From: CAWIVH01 sp963839475 | Lineage (GTDB): Bacteria > Acidobacteriota > UBA6911 | Direction of reading: 5' to 3' | DNA length: 64,000 nt | Assembly (NCBI GenBank): GCA_963839475.1 | Contig: CAWIVH010000019.1 | Span: 186,001-250,000 of the forward strand | In this document: positions 18,130 through 27,370 of the stretch, in pieces | Numbering within the stretch: position 1 is the stretch's first letter | Layout of the letters: each line of letters begins with the position of its first letter | Notes under the pieces: model-generated | Seen by the model: the letters and a program-made list of their open reading frames with translations, nothing else | Database searches by the model: none | What the model was told of the DNA's origin: nothing | Translations under genes and position numbers: made by a program

Positions 18130-18687
18130 ATGGACGCTTTGAAAACTATCGCTTCTCTTTTAGGTGCATTGATGCTGTTGTCGCTGGCTTCGTTGGCGGG
18201 AGCACAGAGCAAAACGCTCATGGGTGAAATGACCACCGTCAAGGGGACCGTTGAAGCGATCGATCACGCCAAGCGTGTATTGACGATCAAGGACAGCAAA
18301 GGCAAGTACCAGACCATCGACGTGCCCGAGGGCACGGAGCGATTCCAGGCAGTCAAGGTCGGCGACAAGATCTCGTTGCGATACTACGATATGGTAAATG
18401 TTCGCCTGAAACAGCCCGGCGAAGCCGCGGTCGACACCGCCACGGCTGCAGCCACTCCCGTCGCCGGAGCGAAGCCCGCAGGGACACTGGCCAGCCAGCG
18501 AACCATCACGGCCACGATCAAAGAAATTGACCTCAAAATTCCTTCGATAACCTTCGTGGGGCCGAATAACTGGAATTACAGCCGCAAGGTGCAGGACAAG
18601 AAGGCCCTGGAAAAGGTGAAAGTGGGGGACCGGGTAGACATCACCTGGACCGAGGCGGTTTTGATCGATGTTCAGGCACCCAAATAG
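18130..18687 (+). CDS. Secreted protein with two related small beta domains
   Basis: 185 residues with a signal peptide (to about residue 25). Two parts of about 60 residues look like copies. The first has VKGTVEAID...LTI...VKVGDKISLRYYDMVNVRL; the second has ITATIKEID...ITF...VKVGDRVDITWTEAVLIDV. An Ala/Pro/Thr linker separates them. The pattern, a strand pair followed by VKVGD and another strand, recalls the paired units of the LPKTG protein at 15681, so the two may share a fold (OB-like, by guess). The ATG follows GAAAAGG. The gene is closed by a terminator at 18756. Function unknown. Confidence 0.72.
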   Translation: MDALKTIASLLGALMLLSLASLAGAQSKTLMGEMTTVKGTVEAIDHAKRVLTIKDSKGKYQTIDVPEGTERFQAVKVGDKISLRYYDMVNVRLKQPGEAAVDTATAAATPVAGAKPAGTLASQRTITATIKEIDLKIPSITFVGPNNWNYSRKVQDKKALEKVKVGDRVDITWTEAVLIDVQAPK

Positions 18688-18755
18688 CCTCGAGTGATTT
18701 GAGGCCGCCCCGGCCCGGTCCAATTCTGCAGTGTCATACAGATAGAGTGCATGTG

Positions 18756-18780
18756 GGTCCGGGATGTATCCCGGACCTTT
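18756..18780. terminator. Intrinsic terminator, possibly serving both strands
   Basis: Perfect 9-bp stem GGTCCGGGA/TCCCGGACC with a TGTA loop, then TTTCT. Lies between convergent genes 18130-18687 and 18795-20603. Confidence 0.75.
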
Positions 18781-18794
18781 CTATCAAAATACGG

Positions 18795-20603
18795 CTATTT
18801 TCCTGACGGTAGGCACGCTTCGCTTTCGACGATGGCAGGGAGCGCGATATAGAAGGTGACACCGCGGTCCGGGTTGTTCACGTACCAGAGGCGGCCGTTG
18901 TGGGATTCGATGATGGAGCGTGAAATTACCAGGCCGATCCCGAGTCCATTCTCCTTGGTTGAAGCAAAGGCCTCGAACATTTTACCCCGCCGATCCTCGG
19001 GAATGCCGGGACCTGAATCCCCGATCGACACCAGCACTTCACGGGCGTCGGCGCTTGCGAGAGCCACCTCCATTCGCTTTTGCCCGGCAAGCTGGCCTTG
19101 CATCGCCTCGACGGCGTTCAACACCAGGTTCAGGATTACCTGCTGGAGCTGGACTTTGTCGGCCAGTACATGGAAATCGGGCTCCAAGTGCAGGCCCAGT
19201 TGAATTTGTTTGCTGACAAAATCGCTGGACAGCAGCTTCACTACCCATTGAATCGTTTCTGCCAGGCTAGTTTTTTCGCGCCGCGTTTCCCGGCGCAGCA
19301 GCAGGTCGCGCAGGCCGCTGACGACTGAAGCAGCACGTTTGTCGTCGAGGACGATGTCGGTCAGGATTTCGATGATTTCCTCGAGATCAGGATCCGGGCC
19401 GCTGAAGAATCGCAAGCCAGCCTGAGCGTTGCTCAGGATTGCGGCCAACGGTTGGTTTAGTTCGTGCATCAGAGAGGTCGTGACCGCCGCGGTCTGCGCG
19501 ACCCGATCTGCGTGCCAGAGGAGCTGGTGAAGCCGGTTTAGCTCCTCCTCTGCATGCTTGCGCTCGCTGATGTCCTGCAATACGCCTACAATATTTGCCG
19601 CCTGCCCTGCTCCATTGCGATCCAGAACCCGCGACAGGTGGCGATACCACTTCATGCCTTCCGTGGGATGCAGATATCGATATTCGAGGGCAAATTTGTC
19701 CAGTTTGCCTTCAAGAATTCCCTTGGATACATGGAGCACCTGAGAGCGGTCGTCCGGGTGGATGTGCTTCAGCCAGTATTCCCGTATCCGCTCTTCCTCG
19801 CCCTGGGGGATGCCAACCAAAGCGCGGCAGCGGTCGTCGAGGAACTGCGCTCGCAAGCCGCTGCCAAGTTGGTAGAATCCCAGGGCGGCGATGTCGATGG
19901 CCGAAGCCAACCGGGCTTCGCTCTCGCGCAACAGTTGATCCGAACGCCGCCGGGCCAGTGCATTCGAAAATATCTGTGCAACCAGGTGTAGCCGCTTTAC
20001 AAGCGCTTCCGGCCACTCACATTCCCGTTGCATATCATTGAAGGATATCGCACCGAACGGTGAATCCCCGCCCGTCGAAATGGGAAGAGTCAGCGTGGTC
20101 TTGACACCGAGGTAAGCGAAGACTTCCTTATCGCGGGCTGCTTCCTCCGGAAGCGCTGCCATCGATGATATAGAGACAGTTTTGCCGGCCAGGACCTGCC
20201 GTTGAATCCAAGGAAAATATTCGTCCGCGGCCATGTTTTCGGGAACCGGGGAGCCCCCCAGGGGCCTGTAGAGGTGGGTCATTTTGAGCGTGCGCGGATG
20301 CTCCGGAGACCACTGCCATAGTGCGCTCCAATCCAGCCCGAGACACTCGCAGACGCGGCGCTGGGCGTCTTCGATCTCACGGTCCAACAGTTCGGAAGGC
20401 ACATTCACGAAACGCGCGGACAGATCCGACAGCATCATCTCGAAATCAATATCCGGCACCTGTTCGCGGCATTCCGATTCAAGAAGCGGGCCCGGGTGTG
20501 CTCGTTCCGCTCGTGGGGATTGAGTTACTCCCCCGGGTTTTGCCGGCTCATGGCGCTGAAGTTCCAGTTCGAGTTTGCCCAGCGATTGCTCCAGTTCAAT
20601 CAT
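18795..20603 (-). CDS. Soluble GAF-PAS sensor histidine kinase
   Basis: 602 residues without membrane helices. An N-terminal low-complexity helix precedes a GAF domain (about 55-215), a PAS fold with a PAC-type end (about 225-360; WYRHLSRVLDRNGAG... GVLQDISERK), the phosphoacceptor helix TSLMHELNQPLAAILSNAQ (His about 381) and HATPase_c (about 460-590; NLVLNAVEAM, DSGPGIP, GIGLVISRSIIESHNG). The HELNQPL box is typical of the FixL/NtrB-like HPK4 group. No cognate regulator lies next to it, so it is probably an orphan kinase. The GAF domain could bind a small molecule but shows no chromophore cysteine I can name. The start is not strongly supported by a ribosome site. Confidence 0.87.
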   Translation of the reverse strand: MIELEQSLGKLELELQRHEPAKPGGVTQSPRAERAHPGPLLESECREQVPDIDFEMMLSDLSARFVNVPSELLDREIEDAQRRVCECLGLDWSALWQWSPEHPRTLKMTHLYRPLGGSPVPENMAADEYFPWIQRQVLAGKTVSISSMAALPEEAARDKEVFAYLGVKTTLTLPISTGGDSPFGAISFNDMQRECEWPEALVKRLHLVAQIFSNALARRRSDQLLRESEARLASAIDIAALGFYQLGSGLRAQFLDDRCRALVGIPQGEEERIREYWLKHIHPDDRSQVLHVSKGILEGKLDKFALEYRYLHPTEGMKWYRHLSRVLDRNGAGQAANIVGVLQDISERKHAEEELNRLHQLLWHADRVAQTAAVTTSLMHELNQPLAAILSNAQAGLRFFSGPDPDLEEIIEILTDIVLDDKRAASVVSGLRDLLLRRETRREKTSLAETIQWVVKLLSSDFVSKQIQLGLHLEPDFHVLADKVQLQQVILNLVLNAVEAMQGQLAGQKRMEVALASADAREVLVSIGDSGPGIPEDRRGKMFEAFASTKENGLGIGLVISRSIIESHNGRLWYVNNPDRGVTFYIALPAIVESEACLPSGK

Positions 20604-20814
20604 TGAGGGATCCGAATCGATGGCCTATCGGCTCTTGCCGCTGCCTCGTATTTGAGTTCATCTCTTGCAGTCACGATGTTCAACTTCCACGAGATTTTCG
20701 ATAATTCACCGGCCAGCTACCCCAGTACTCCTTGGTAATGTAGCAGTTGAAGCCAGACACATCAATGATCCAATTTGAAGTCCCGGCCAAATCTCCACCG
20801 GAATATTGATGATT

Positions 20815-20932
20815 TTATACTATTCCGTAAAGTGATTTTTTGAGGCCGCGCAGCCTGACCAGGCCGGCGAATACAAGCACAACGTTTGGCAGCCAATGGG
20901 GGAGTGAAGGTTCCGGCACGGGAAATTGTGCC
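20815..20932 (-). pseudogene. Possible PEP-CTERM sorting-signal remnant
   Basis: The end of a short frame reads FPVPEPSLPHWLPN then VVLVFAGLVRLRGLKK and stops. A VPEP motif, a hydrophobic stretch and a basic tail are the three parts of a PEP-CTERM signal (exosortase target). The frame upstream of it does not look like protein. The 20604-21219 gap holds no other gene I can support. Either a decayed gene end or a chance match. Confidence 0.3.
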
Positions 20933-21219
20933 TTCCTATAGAAACGCGAAAGGGCTGGAGATGGTTGCAGCCAACAGCGGTTCCGGCGCTCAGGGTGGAC
21001 TGCGCGCGGCATGACGCAGAAGTGTGCCGGACGGCGGCCATTCATTGGCAAGTACCTGGATGTGCTGGGAGGGAGCTGTTGCCTGAGACCATCGCATGCC
21101 AGGGTATGCATTCGGCCTGGCGCTCTCGATATCAGAGGTCCGAGATTCGAACACGGCTCCGGATCAAGTATTTGGATGTTTCCAGCCAGTGAAACATCGG
21201 AGCCTGCGGCTTTAGCTCC

Positions 21220-22647
21220 TTACCAGCTTCCCATGTTGACAATCAGACCCGTCGAGACCCGGATCCCTTCGTGAAAATCCGCGCCGTTCAGTCTGCTTAG
21301 CCACGAGTGCATGTAATCGACACTGGCAAGGCGGAAGCCAAGCGCCCGGTTGATTCCGATATCGACTCCCGCACCGATGGAAAGCGCCAGTCCGTTCTCA
21401 TGCCAGGTCTGGGTGAAATCGAGGGCAATGTGACGGTAATAAGTCCCTTTGGCACCCTTCTCCATCAGTTCCTTCTCGAGATCGGGGAAAATCCTCTCTT
21501 CGTAGATCTTGTGCCCCCCAACCATCATGCGGACATGCGGGACCACGCGACTCGCATTCTTGGGCGACCACCGGGCTCCCAACATGTAGGTCAACGAATC
21601 GCCGCTGTAGTCCTGCGGAAGACCGAGAAGCTTGCAGCCGCTGAGATTGAAGACGGCATCCCAGGAGTCGGACAGCGGGATTTGTGCCACGGCCCCGCCT
21701 CCGGCGCAGGACAATTTGCCAAAATGCGTGACCTCAACAGGAATATCGAAAGCAAAAATGGCGCGCTTCCGCCCGTAAGTATCGGCAGCATCCAGGGGCA
21801 GATCGATAGCCTTAATGCGGGCCAGGGATTTATCGCTGACGACAGTATCGTAAGTCGTGATTCCGGGGCGGCTGTCCCTGTGCCAGGGAAGCTTGAACAT
21901 CATCACATTGGCAAAGCTCCGCGAAGGATTCGCCCACCCGCGCACAAGGGCGCGGAGGGGGGGATTGTGCACCTTGCGCTCGAAGGGCTTAACCACGTAT
22001 TTATCCAGGGCATCCTCTGCGAGGGTCCAGGCCATACCGATGACCGGGCTGACCGCATAGTCGACAAAACCCTGCTGAGGATAGTAGGCCTGGATCTTGC
22101 CGACAGTCGCCTCACTGTAAGGACCGATTTCGAAGGCAGCACTGTAAACTGCCGAGTAGACAAAAGCGCGCGTCTTTCCCCGCCAGTACGCGCGGTTCTT
22201 GCCGAACTCCACCTCGCGGTATTTGGTATCGTTGTGCGCGAAGATGTATCCGGAAACTGCACCCTCCATCGAGTGGCCCACATAATTGCACAAAAACTCG
22301 TCCCCATCCGCCCAGCCGTGCAGGTTTCCAATGGCAGATCCCACCCCCTTAAAATAGGGCCCATGGAGTGTGGCTTCACGGGTGTATTCTTCCTTGCTCC
22401 AGCGAAAAGCGTGGGAAAAGGTAAGGAATGTCAGAGTGTTTCCCATCAGAGGCGCCCACCGGATTCCGCCTTCGTCTTTTTGTTCGGGTGCCGGAGCCGG
22501 CGCGGGATCATCGTCTTTGCGCGGCGGAGGATCATCCGATGCATGGCAGGTTGAAGGATAGGCGGCAGCAAGCAGCATAACTATAATACAGAGAAGCCCT
22601 TTGCCGCGGGCGAGAACCCGATTGGATTTACGCGTGAGTTGTATCAA
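21220..22647 (-). CDS. Outer-membrane-type protein of unknown function
   Basis: About 475 residues if started at the TTG at 22647, with GGGAG about 12 nt upstream; the open frame extends to a TTG at 22695. The shorter start puts the signal peptide (KGLLCIIVMLLAAAYPSTCHA) near the N terminus. A proline/acidic linker follows (DDPPPRKDDDPAPAPAPEQ). The middle has many aromatic and glycine residues (HSMEGAVSGYIF, YWRGKTRAFVYSAVYSAAFE). The last 190 residues look like amphipathic beta strands ending in an aromatic (NMGSW), as outer-membrane barrels do. I do not recognise a family. A dyad of the CTGTNA family lies about 220 bp upstream. Confidence 0.65.
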   Translation of the reverse strand: MIQLTRKSNRVLARGKGLLCIIVMLLAAAYPSTCHASDDPPPRKDDDPAPAPAPEQKDEGGIRWAPLMGNTLTFLTFSHAFRWSKEEYTREATLHGPYFKGVGSAIGNLHGWADGDEFLCNYVGHSMEGAVSGYIFAHNDTKYREVEFGKNRAYWRGKTRAFVYSAVYSAAFEIGPYSEATVGKIQAYYPQQGFVDYAVSPVIGMAWTLAEDALDKYVVKPFERKVHNPPLRALVRGWANPSRSFANVMMFKLPWHRDSRPGITTYDTVVSDKSLARIKAIDLPLDAADTYGRKRAIFAFDIPVEVTHFGKLSCAGGGAVAQIPLSDSWDAVFNLSGCKLLGLPQDYSGDSLTYMLGARWSPKNASRVVPHVRMMVGGHKIYEERIFPDLEKELMEKGAKGTYYRHIALDFTQTWHENGLALSIGAGVDIGINRALGFRLASVDYMHSWLSRLNGADFHEGIRVSTGLIVNMGSW

Positions 22648-22867
22648 GGCCGTGATGACTCCCGGTTTTGACCGTATAAATGCCGCGCTGCGCAATCTGC
22701 AATCGGGGGACGAAATATCGTCAAACTTCGATTATTACAATGGCCCCGCGATATTGACTTGTGGACAGCTCCCTGGCTGGCTTGATCCGCAAGTGACCAA
22801 GGCGCCTTGAAACTCCGGTATAGCTTTCCAGATACCTAGTCTATGACAATTCAGATTCGAATGTCGG

Positions 22868-22883
22868 CTGTAAGAATTGACAG
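22868..22883. promoter_or_regulatory. CTGTAA-N4-TGACAG dyad, site 5
   Basis: Lies in the 374-bp gap upstream of the outer-membrane-type gene at 21220-22647. Read on the minus strand, TAGACT occurs 24 nt after it, the same distance as TATACT from site 4. Otherwise I see nothing in this gap. Confidence 0.45.
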
Positions 22884-23021
22884 GTCCCTGGAAGCGGGCC
22901 GCAGCAAAAGCAGGCCTAGGGTAAACTCAAAAACCAAGATCAGGCAAGCGGATTAATCGCGAATGAATATTATAAATTCCTTCGAGGCCCTGGCGATTTG
23001 GCGGTTCGAATCGATCAGGAC

Positions 23022-24389
23022 CTAAAACTCGGTAAAATCCCGCATCGAGTCGATGTTTGAAACCACCTTGCGCTGAAGAAAATGCAAATTCCAGGCCGCA
23101 AAATGAGACTGTTTGTAAGGCAGGGGCAACCGCCGGATTGCCGATGACGTCGAATAGAAATCGCTCCGGATTTTCATGATCCGGCGCACCAGTTCCTCCG
23201 GGGTAAAGCGCAATGGCTTGAAATGACAGGAGAGTCCCGGCCACCGTTCCATGTTTTCCTCGTCGATCAGCCGGCCTTCTTCGGTGTATTGCTGGTGCAA
23301 TCGCGTCCCCCGCAGAGGCACCAAAATATTGAAATAGGCGGTTTCGGCCTTGTACTCATCTAATAGGCTCAGGGTGGCATCGAAAACAGTTTCATCATCG
23401 GCATCGGAGCCGAAAACGAAGTTGAGGGAATAGCTGATGTCCCGCCTGGTGAGGTTGTGGAGAACCTGGGAATATTCCGAGGCCTTGTTGAATCCCTTGC
23501 GCATCGTTTTCAGGGTATGCTGATTGATGCTCTCAATGCCGGTATTCACGTGAAGCAATCCTGAACGTTGGGCAAGATCCATGAACTTCTCGTCCAGGCA
23601 GTAATGAGCGGAAAACAGCGTGGACCAGCGGATCTTGAGGGGGATGAGAGCTTCCATCAAATCCATCGCGCGCTCGGTGTCGCCGGCAAACTGGCTGGCG
23701 GCAAAGAAAATGTGTTTGCTGCCGCACCGTTTTATATCTTCGACGACCTCCGCCGTAGGCCGGTACCGGTACCCGTAATCCCCATTCAATCTCCGCTCGG
23801 CGCAGAAATCGCAGACATAGGGGCAACCGCGCGATTGTTGTATGACGAAAGGCCGGTAAAAGACATATTTCTTCGGGTTGAGAAGATCCCATCTCGGGGC
23901 CGGCATCCCTTCGAGGCTGGCGACCCGGTCGGCACGGTAAAACTTCTGCAGCCTTCCGGATGCGGCATCCTCGAGCATCTTCGGGAAAACCCCTTCGGCT
24001 TCGCCGATGCATACCGCGTCCGCATGCTGCGCAACCTCTTCGGCATGAAAAGTAGTGTGAGGGCCTCCGATGAGGACCGGGATTCCCTTTTCCCTGAAAG
24101 TATCTGCGATCTCATATCCCCGGAAGGATGTCACGGTGCGTATAGTGATCGCGACCACATCCACTTTGGCATTGAAATCAATCTCTTCGGTGGCGTCGTC
24201 GATGAGCGTGATCTGCCATTCTTTAGGCGCGAGGGCGGCAAGATAAGGTATTACGGCGCCTACAAGCTTCCTTTTGCGAAGTTTATAGGGCACGCGCAGA
24301 CCCCGGTAGCGATAGCCTGTCGCTTGTATGATGAGAAGTCTTGGCACCGTGAAAAGCCTCCGGTCTGCTCGCCGCGTAAGATCTTCCAA
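23022..24389 (-). CDS. B12-binding radical SAM enzyme
   Basis: 455 residues. Residues about 15-145 form a cobalamin-binding-like Rossmann domain (VVAITIRTVTSFRGYEIAD, IPVLIGGPHTTFHAEE). The radical SAM barrel has its cluster motif CPYVCDFC (CxxxCxxC) at about 186-193, followed by HIFFAASQF and VNTGIESIN. The C-terminal 60 residues are helical. The family covers methyltransferases and ring or bond rearrangements, such as HpnJ-type steps in hopanoid and lipid biosynthesis. No substrate can be assigned from sequence. Unusually, the start LLIIQATGYRYRG lacks the DxHxxG cobalamin motif. It sits alone between unrelated genes. Confidence 0.85.
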   Translation of the reverse strand: MEDLTRRADRRLFTVPRLLIIQATGYRYRGLRVPYKLRKRKLVGAVIPYLAALAPKEWQITLIDDATEEIDFNAKVDVVAITIRTVTSFRGYEIADTFREKGIPVLIGGPHTTFHAEEVAQHADAVCIGEAEGVFPKMLEDAASGRLQKFYRADRVASLEGMPAPRWDLLNPKKYVFYRPFVIQQSRGCPYVCDFCAERRLNGDYGYRYRPTAEVVEDIKRCGSKHIFFAASQFAGDTERAMDLMEALIPLKIRWSTLFSAHYCLDEKFMDLAQRSGLLHVNTGIESINQHTLKTMRKGFNKASEYSQVLHNLTRRDISYSLNFVFGSDADDETVFDATLSLLDEYKAETAYFNILVPLRGTRLHQQYTEEGRLIDEENMERWPGLSCHFKPLRFTPEELVRRIMKIRSDFYSTSSAIRRLPLPYKQSHFAAWNLHFLQRKVVSNIDSMRDFTEF

Positions 24390-24513
24390 CGCATCGGGTT
24401 GTGCGAATCGTCCCTGACCCTTGGGCCCGATACGAAAGTGAAGCGTGGTATTATATGCTCACCGGGCTGCTCTGCCAATCCCTGATTATTGCTTTATTTA
24501 TAGCTGAGAGTGG

Positions 24514-25359
24514 TCAGCTTTTTTCGGTGATGAAGCTAATGCCAACCGTCCGGCCACCCCAACCGAAAACAGGCACAATCGAAATCTTCCCAACCCGCAG
24601 CGATATTCCCGTCCGGCGGGAAACGCTGCTGCCCACAATATAGCCAATCGTCGCACCGGCTGTCAGGTCGCTGGCCCAATGCTTGTCCTCCCGGACCCGC
24701 GAAAGCGCAATAAATGTTGCAGCCGAATATCCGATGAGTCCCGCCTTCGTGCCGTAGTAGCGTTGCGTCACCGTTGCGATCATGAACGAGGTTGCAGCGT
24801 GTCCCGACGGGAACGAGCGGTCGTCGCTGCCATCGGGCCGGGTGCGCCCTACGGCATACTTCAAGCTCTGAACCAACACTTCATTCAGGACCGCAGCCTG
24901 GGCCAGCGAATAGGTGAAGGAATGGAACCGGTCGTTCTTGGACTTGGTGCCTGCAATCAGAAGCCCGGTGACGGCGGGGACGACCACTGCTGCCCCTCCC
25001 AAAACGCCGCCGACTTTTCCAGCAGTCGAGGACCCGCCGTCGAGGCTCACATGCTCCCGGATTTCCTGGTCGAATGGAGCCACGATTCCAGTGGCTGCAC
25101 CGCCAATCAACAGGGGGGCAATGTTTTTCCGGTTCCACAGCGAAAGGAAATTTCTGCCCAGGTTCTGCGGGAACTGCTTGAGGCTCGTAGAACTCGCCGG
25201 CGTAGCCTGCTTTAAGTCAGGCGGAGGTTCCGGATCATCGGTCAGGGCAGCGGCATTCGGGACGATCAGGGTTACTGCGAAGATGATGAGAAGCAGCCGC
25301 GGGGAACCGGGACTCCGTCCGGGGGCTCCTTCGTCCATGGACCAAGAGCGCATGGTCAT
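24514..25359 (-). CDS. PAP2-family phosphatase
   Basis: 281 residues from the ATG at 25359 (GGAG four bases upstream; the frame is open further to 25515 but without signal features). A signal peptide or anchor (LLLIIFAVTLIVPNAAA) is followed by membrane-associated helices. The three acid-phosphatase motifs are present: KYAVGRTRP (KxxxxxxRP), PSGHA, and SRVREDKHWASD (SRxxxxxHxxxD). The family removes phosphate from lipid phosphates such as phosphatidate or undecaprenyl pyrophosphate at the outer face of the inner membrane. The tail ends in beta-like sequence with few charges. A role in envelope lipid recycling is inference. Confidence 0.87.
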   Translation of the reverse strand: MTMRSWSMDEGAPGRSPGSPRLLLIIFAVTLIVPNAAALTDDPEPPPDLKQATPASSTSLKQFPQNLGRNFLSLWNRKNIAPLLIGGAATGIVAPFDQEIREHVSLDGGSSTAGKVGGVLGGAAVVVPAVTGLLIAGTKSKNDRFHSFTYSLAQAAVLNEVLVQSLKYAVGRTRPDGSDDRSFPSGHAATSFMIATVTQRYYGTKAGLIGYSAATFIALSRVREDKHWASDLTAGATIGYIVGSSVSRRTGISLRVGKISIVPVFGWGGRTVGISFITEKS

Positions 25360-25811
25360 GAATCTCCTAAAGGGTTTCAATGACATCCGCCGCCCGGGAT
25401 CGACCTGTTGCCGTCGTTGGTTTCCAGGTGCATTGCAGCCTGCGTTCGCTTTACAGTATCTAATCCTATAGGGATCTGCCGCCGATGCATAGAAAAGCTT
25501 ATCGGGATGCCGCACAAGTCCTCATGAGCACGGCCCCCCCGAAGCCACATCATGGACATCGCGTCTCGCGGGAAATGCATTCCCCTGGGAATGGCACGCG
25601 CGTCAAACTAGGTACTCGCATTCGTAATTACGATAACATCCGCTGGTGGGCTCCAACGATCGCACCGTCAGCCAAAATTCCTGTCCTGGTCTTCGCCACC
25701 GCCATCGGCTTCTTGAAGCCCACCAGCTCTTCGGGCGCCGGTGCCGCGGTTTCCAAGCCTGGAATGGTTCCCTTTTGATTGACGCGTATACCCGGAGGAG
25801 GCAAGAGCGGA

Positions 25812-27314
25812 ATGAGTCAAACAACATCCCGCAAGAATAATCCGATTGAATCGGATCTGCCTTTGCGCTTGCGGCGCGACTGGCTGGTGACCGTCGTGCT
25901 GGTTGCGCTCGGCTTTGCCATTCGCCTCGCGGCGGCCGGCAACGACCTCTGGCTTGACGAGATATGGAGTTGGATGACAGCCGCCGAATTGAAATCACTC
26001 CCGGACGTGCTGTTGAAAATATTCGATGAAAACAACCATTTCCTGAACACCGCGGCAATTTATTGGATCGGACCTGACGCAGCCGGCTGGGCATACCGGC
26101 TCCCAAGCGTGCTTGCCGGATCCGCGAGTATCCTTTTGGTGGGGCTGATTTCGCGGCGCCGTGGACCCGAGGCGGCGGTCTTCAGTATGGCCCTCATGGC
26201 CGGTTCCTACCTGCTGACACATTACTCGTCCGAAGCGCGCGGATACGGTCTGGCTGTTTTTTTCGCCCTGCTTGCCTTCTGGGCCATGGAGCGTTCCTTC
26301 GAAAAGCCGGCTCTTGGGATGGAATTGATTTTTGCCTCGGCATCGATCTGCGGGGTATTGTCACAGCCGATGTTTGTCTACGCTTATGCATCCTTCATTG
26401 CCTGGTGGTTTTATAATCTTGCCCTCAGCCTCAAGTCCGGTGATGAAAAACCGGGAACGGCGAGGTCCGCCCCGGCAAAACCAAAGCTGATCCCGGCCGT
26501 TCCATGGTTGCGGAACGGCATCGTCTGCTTTGCAGTTCCTTCTCTATTCATGGCATGGCTCTATGTCGTGAACCTTCGACAAATGGTGAACTCAGGGGGG
26601 CCCGTTTATTCGCCCGCCGAAGTCGTGCTGCAAACTCTTTCGCTGTTTGCCGGAGGCGCCTGGAATGGGAAATCAGCAGCCACGGCTGCGCTCTGTGTCT
26701 CGGCGGCAGCTGTAGGGTGCCTGGCGATCCTGGTGAGGGCCGGGGACCGTCGCTGGTTTCTCTACCTCTGGATCCTGTTACTCTCTCCCGGCGGTCTGTT
26801 TCTGGGGATGCAAAGACAGGAAGTCTACCCGCGCTACTTCATCATCAGCGCGGCATTTCTCTGCCTGATGCTGGGCCAGGGTTTTGCCTGGATTTGGTCG
26901 TGGGGACGGACCGGACGCCTGGCATCGATCGCGCTGCTGGCCGGCGTGATGATTTTCAACGGCATGCATATCGCCCGGCTGATCAAGGTGGGTCGCGGGC
27001 AATACCGTGACGCGCTCGTGTGGATGCAGGGGGAAACTTCGCATCCCGAGATCCACGTGGGGAGTGATCACCCTTTCCGCAACGGCATGATCGTGAGCTA
27101 CTATGAGAGAACCCTGCAGAAGCGGATCGTATTTCACACGGACCTGGCGCGCGCTGAAGACGCGCCCGAATGGCTTATCCTGCATAGCCTGGATATGGCA
27201 CCCCGGTTCGATCCGGAAATATCGCCGCCCTCCGGCCTGCATTACCGGTTGATTCGCATCTTTCCGTACGCGGGCCTCTCCGGATGGTACTGGGCTGTAT
27301 ACAGGAAGCCTTGA
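25812..27314 (+). CDS. GT39-like membrane glycosyltransferase (ArnT/PMT superfamily)
   Basis: About 500 residues with roughly ten membrane helices. The key sign is the first extracytoplasmic loop, NDLWLDEIWSWMTAAEL: an Asp-Glu pair in LWLDE typical of GT-C enzymes that use polyprenyl-phosphate sugars. SSEARGYGLAVFF, also common in this superfamily, follows near residue 140. The C-terminal 90 residues are a soluble tail (LHSLDMAPRFDPE). The ATG at 25812 has GGAGG about eleven bases upstream. Donor and acceptor are unknown; cell-envelope sugar transfer is likely. Confidence 0.8.
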   Translation: MSQTTSRKNNPIESDLPLRLRRDWLVTVVLVALGFAIRLAAAGNDLWLDEIWSWMTAAELKSLPDVLLKIFDENNHFLNTAAIYWIGPDAAGWAYRLPSVLAGSASILLVGLISRRRGPEAAVFSMALMAGSYLLTHYSSEARGYGLAVFFALLAFWAMERSFEKPALGMELIFASASICGVLSQPMFVYAYASFIAWWFYNLALSLKSGDEKPGTARSAPAKPKLIPAVPWLRNGIVCFAVPSLFMAWLYVVNLRQMVNSGGPVYSPAEVVLQTLSLFAGGAWNGKSAATAALCVSAAAVGCLAILVRAGDRRWFLYLWILLLSPGGLFLGMQRQEVYPRYFIISAAFLCLMLGQGFAWIWSWGRTGRLASIALLAGVMIFNGMHIARLIKVGRGQYRDALVWMQGETSHPEIHVGSDHPFRNGMIVSYYERTLQKRIVFHTDLARAEDAPEWLILHSLDMAPRFDPEISPPSGLHYRLIRIFPYAGLSGWYWAVYRKP

Positions 27315-27370
27315 CCAGCTCGGAGGTCACGAAGGCAGAATCTGGCCCGCGTTCATTTCCCACCATTTCC

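Noticed and set aside
21307..22554. 415-codon frame antisense to the outer-membrane-type gene
   Set aside because: No domain, signal or ribosome site. The minus-strand reading has a signal peptide and barrel-like end.
22995..23015. GGTTCGAATC, resembling a tRNA T-loop
   Set aside because: No matching T stem, anticodon arm or acceptor stem is present around it.
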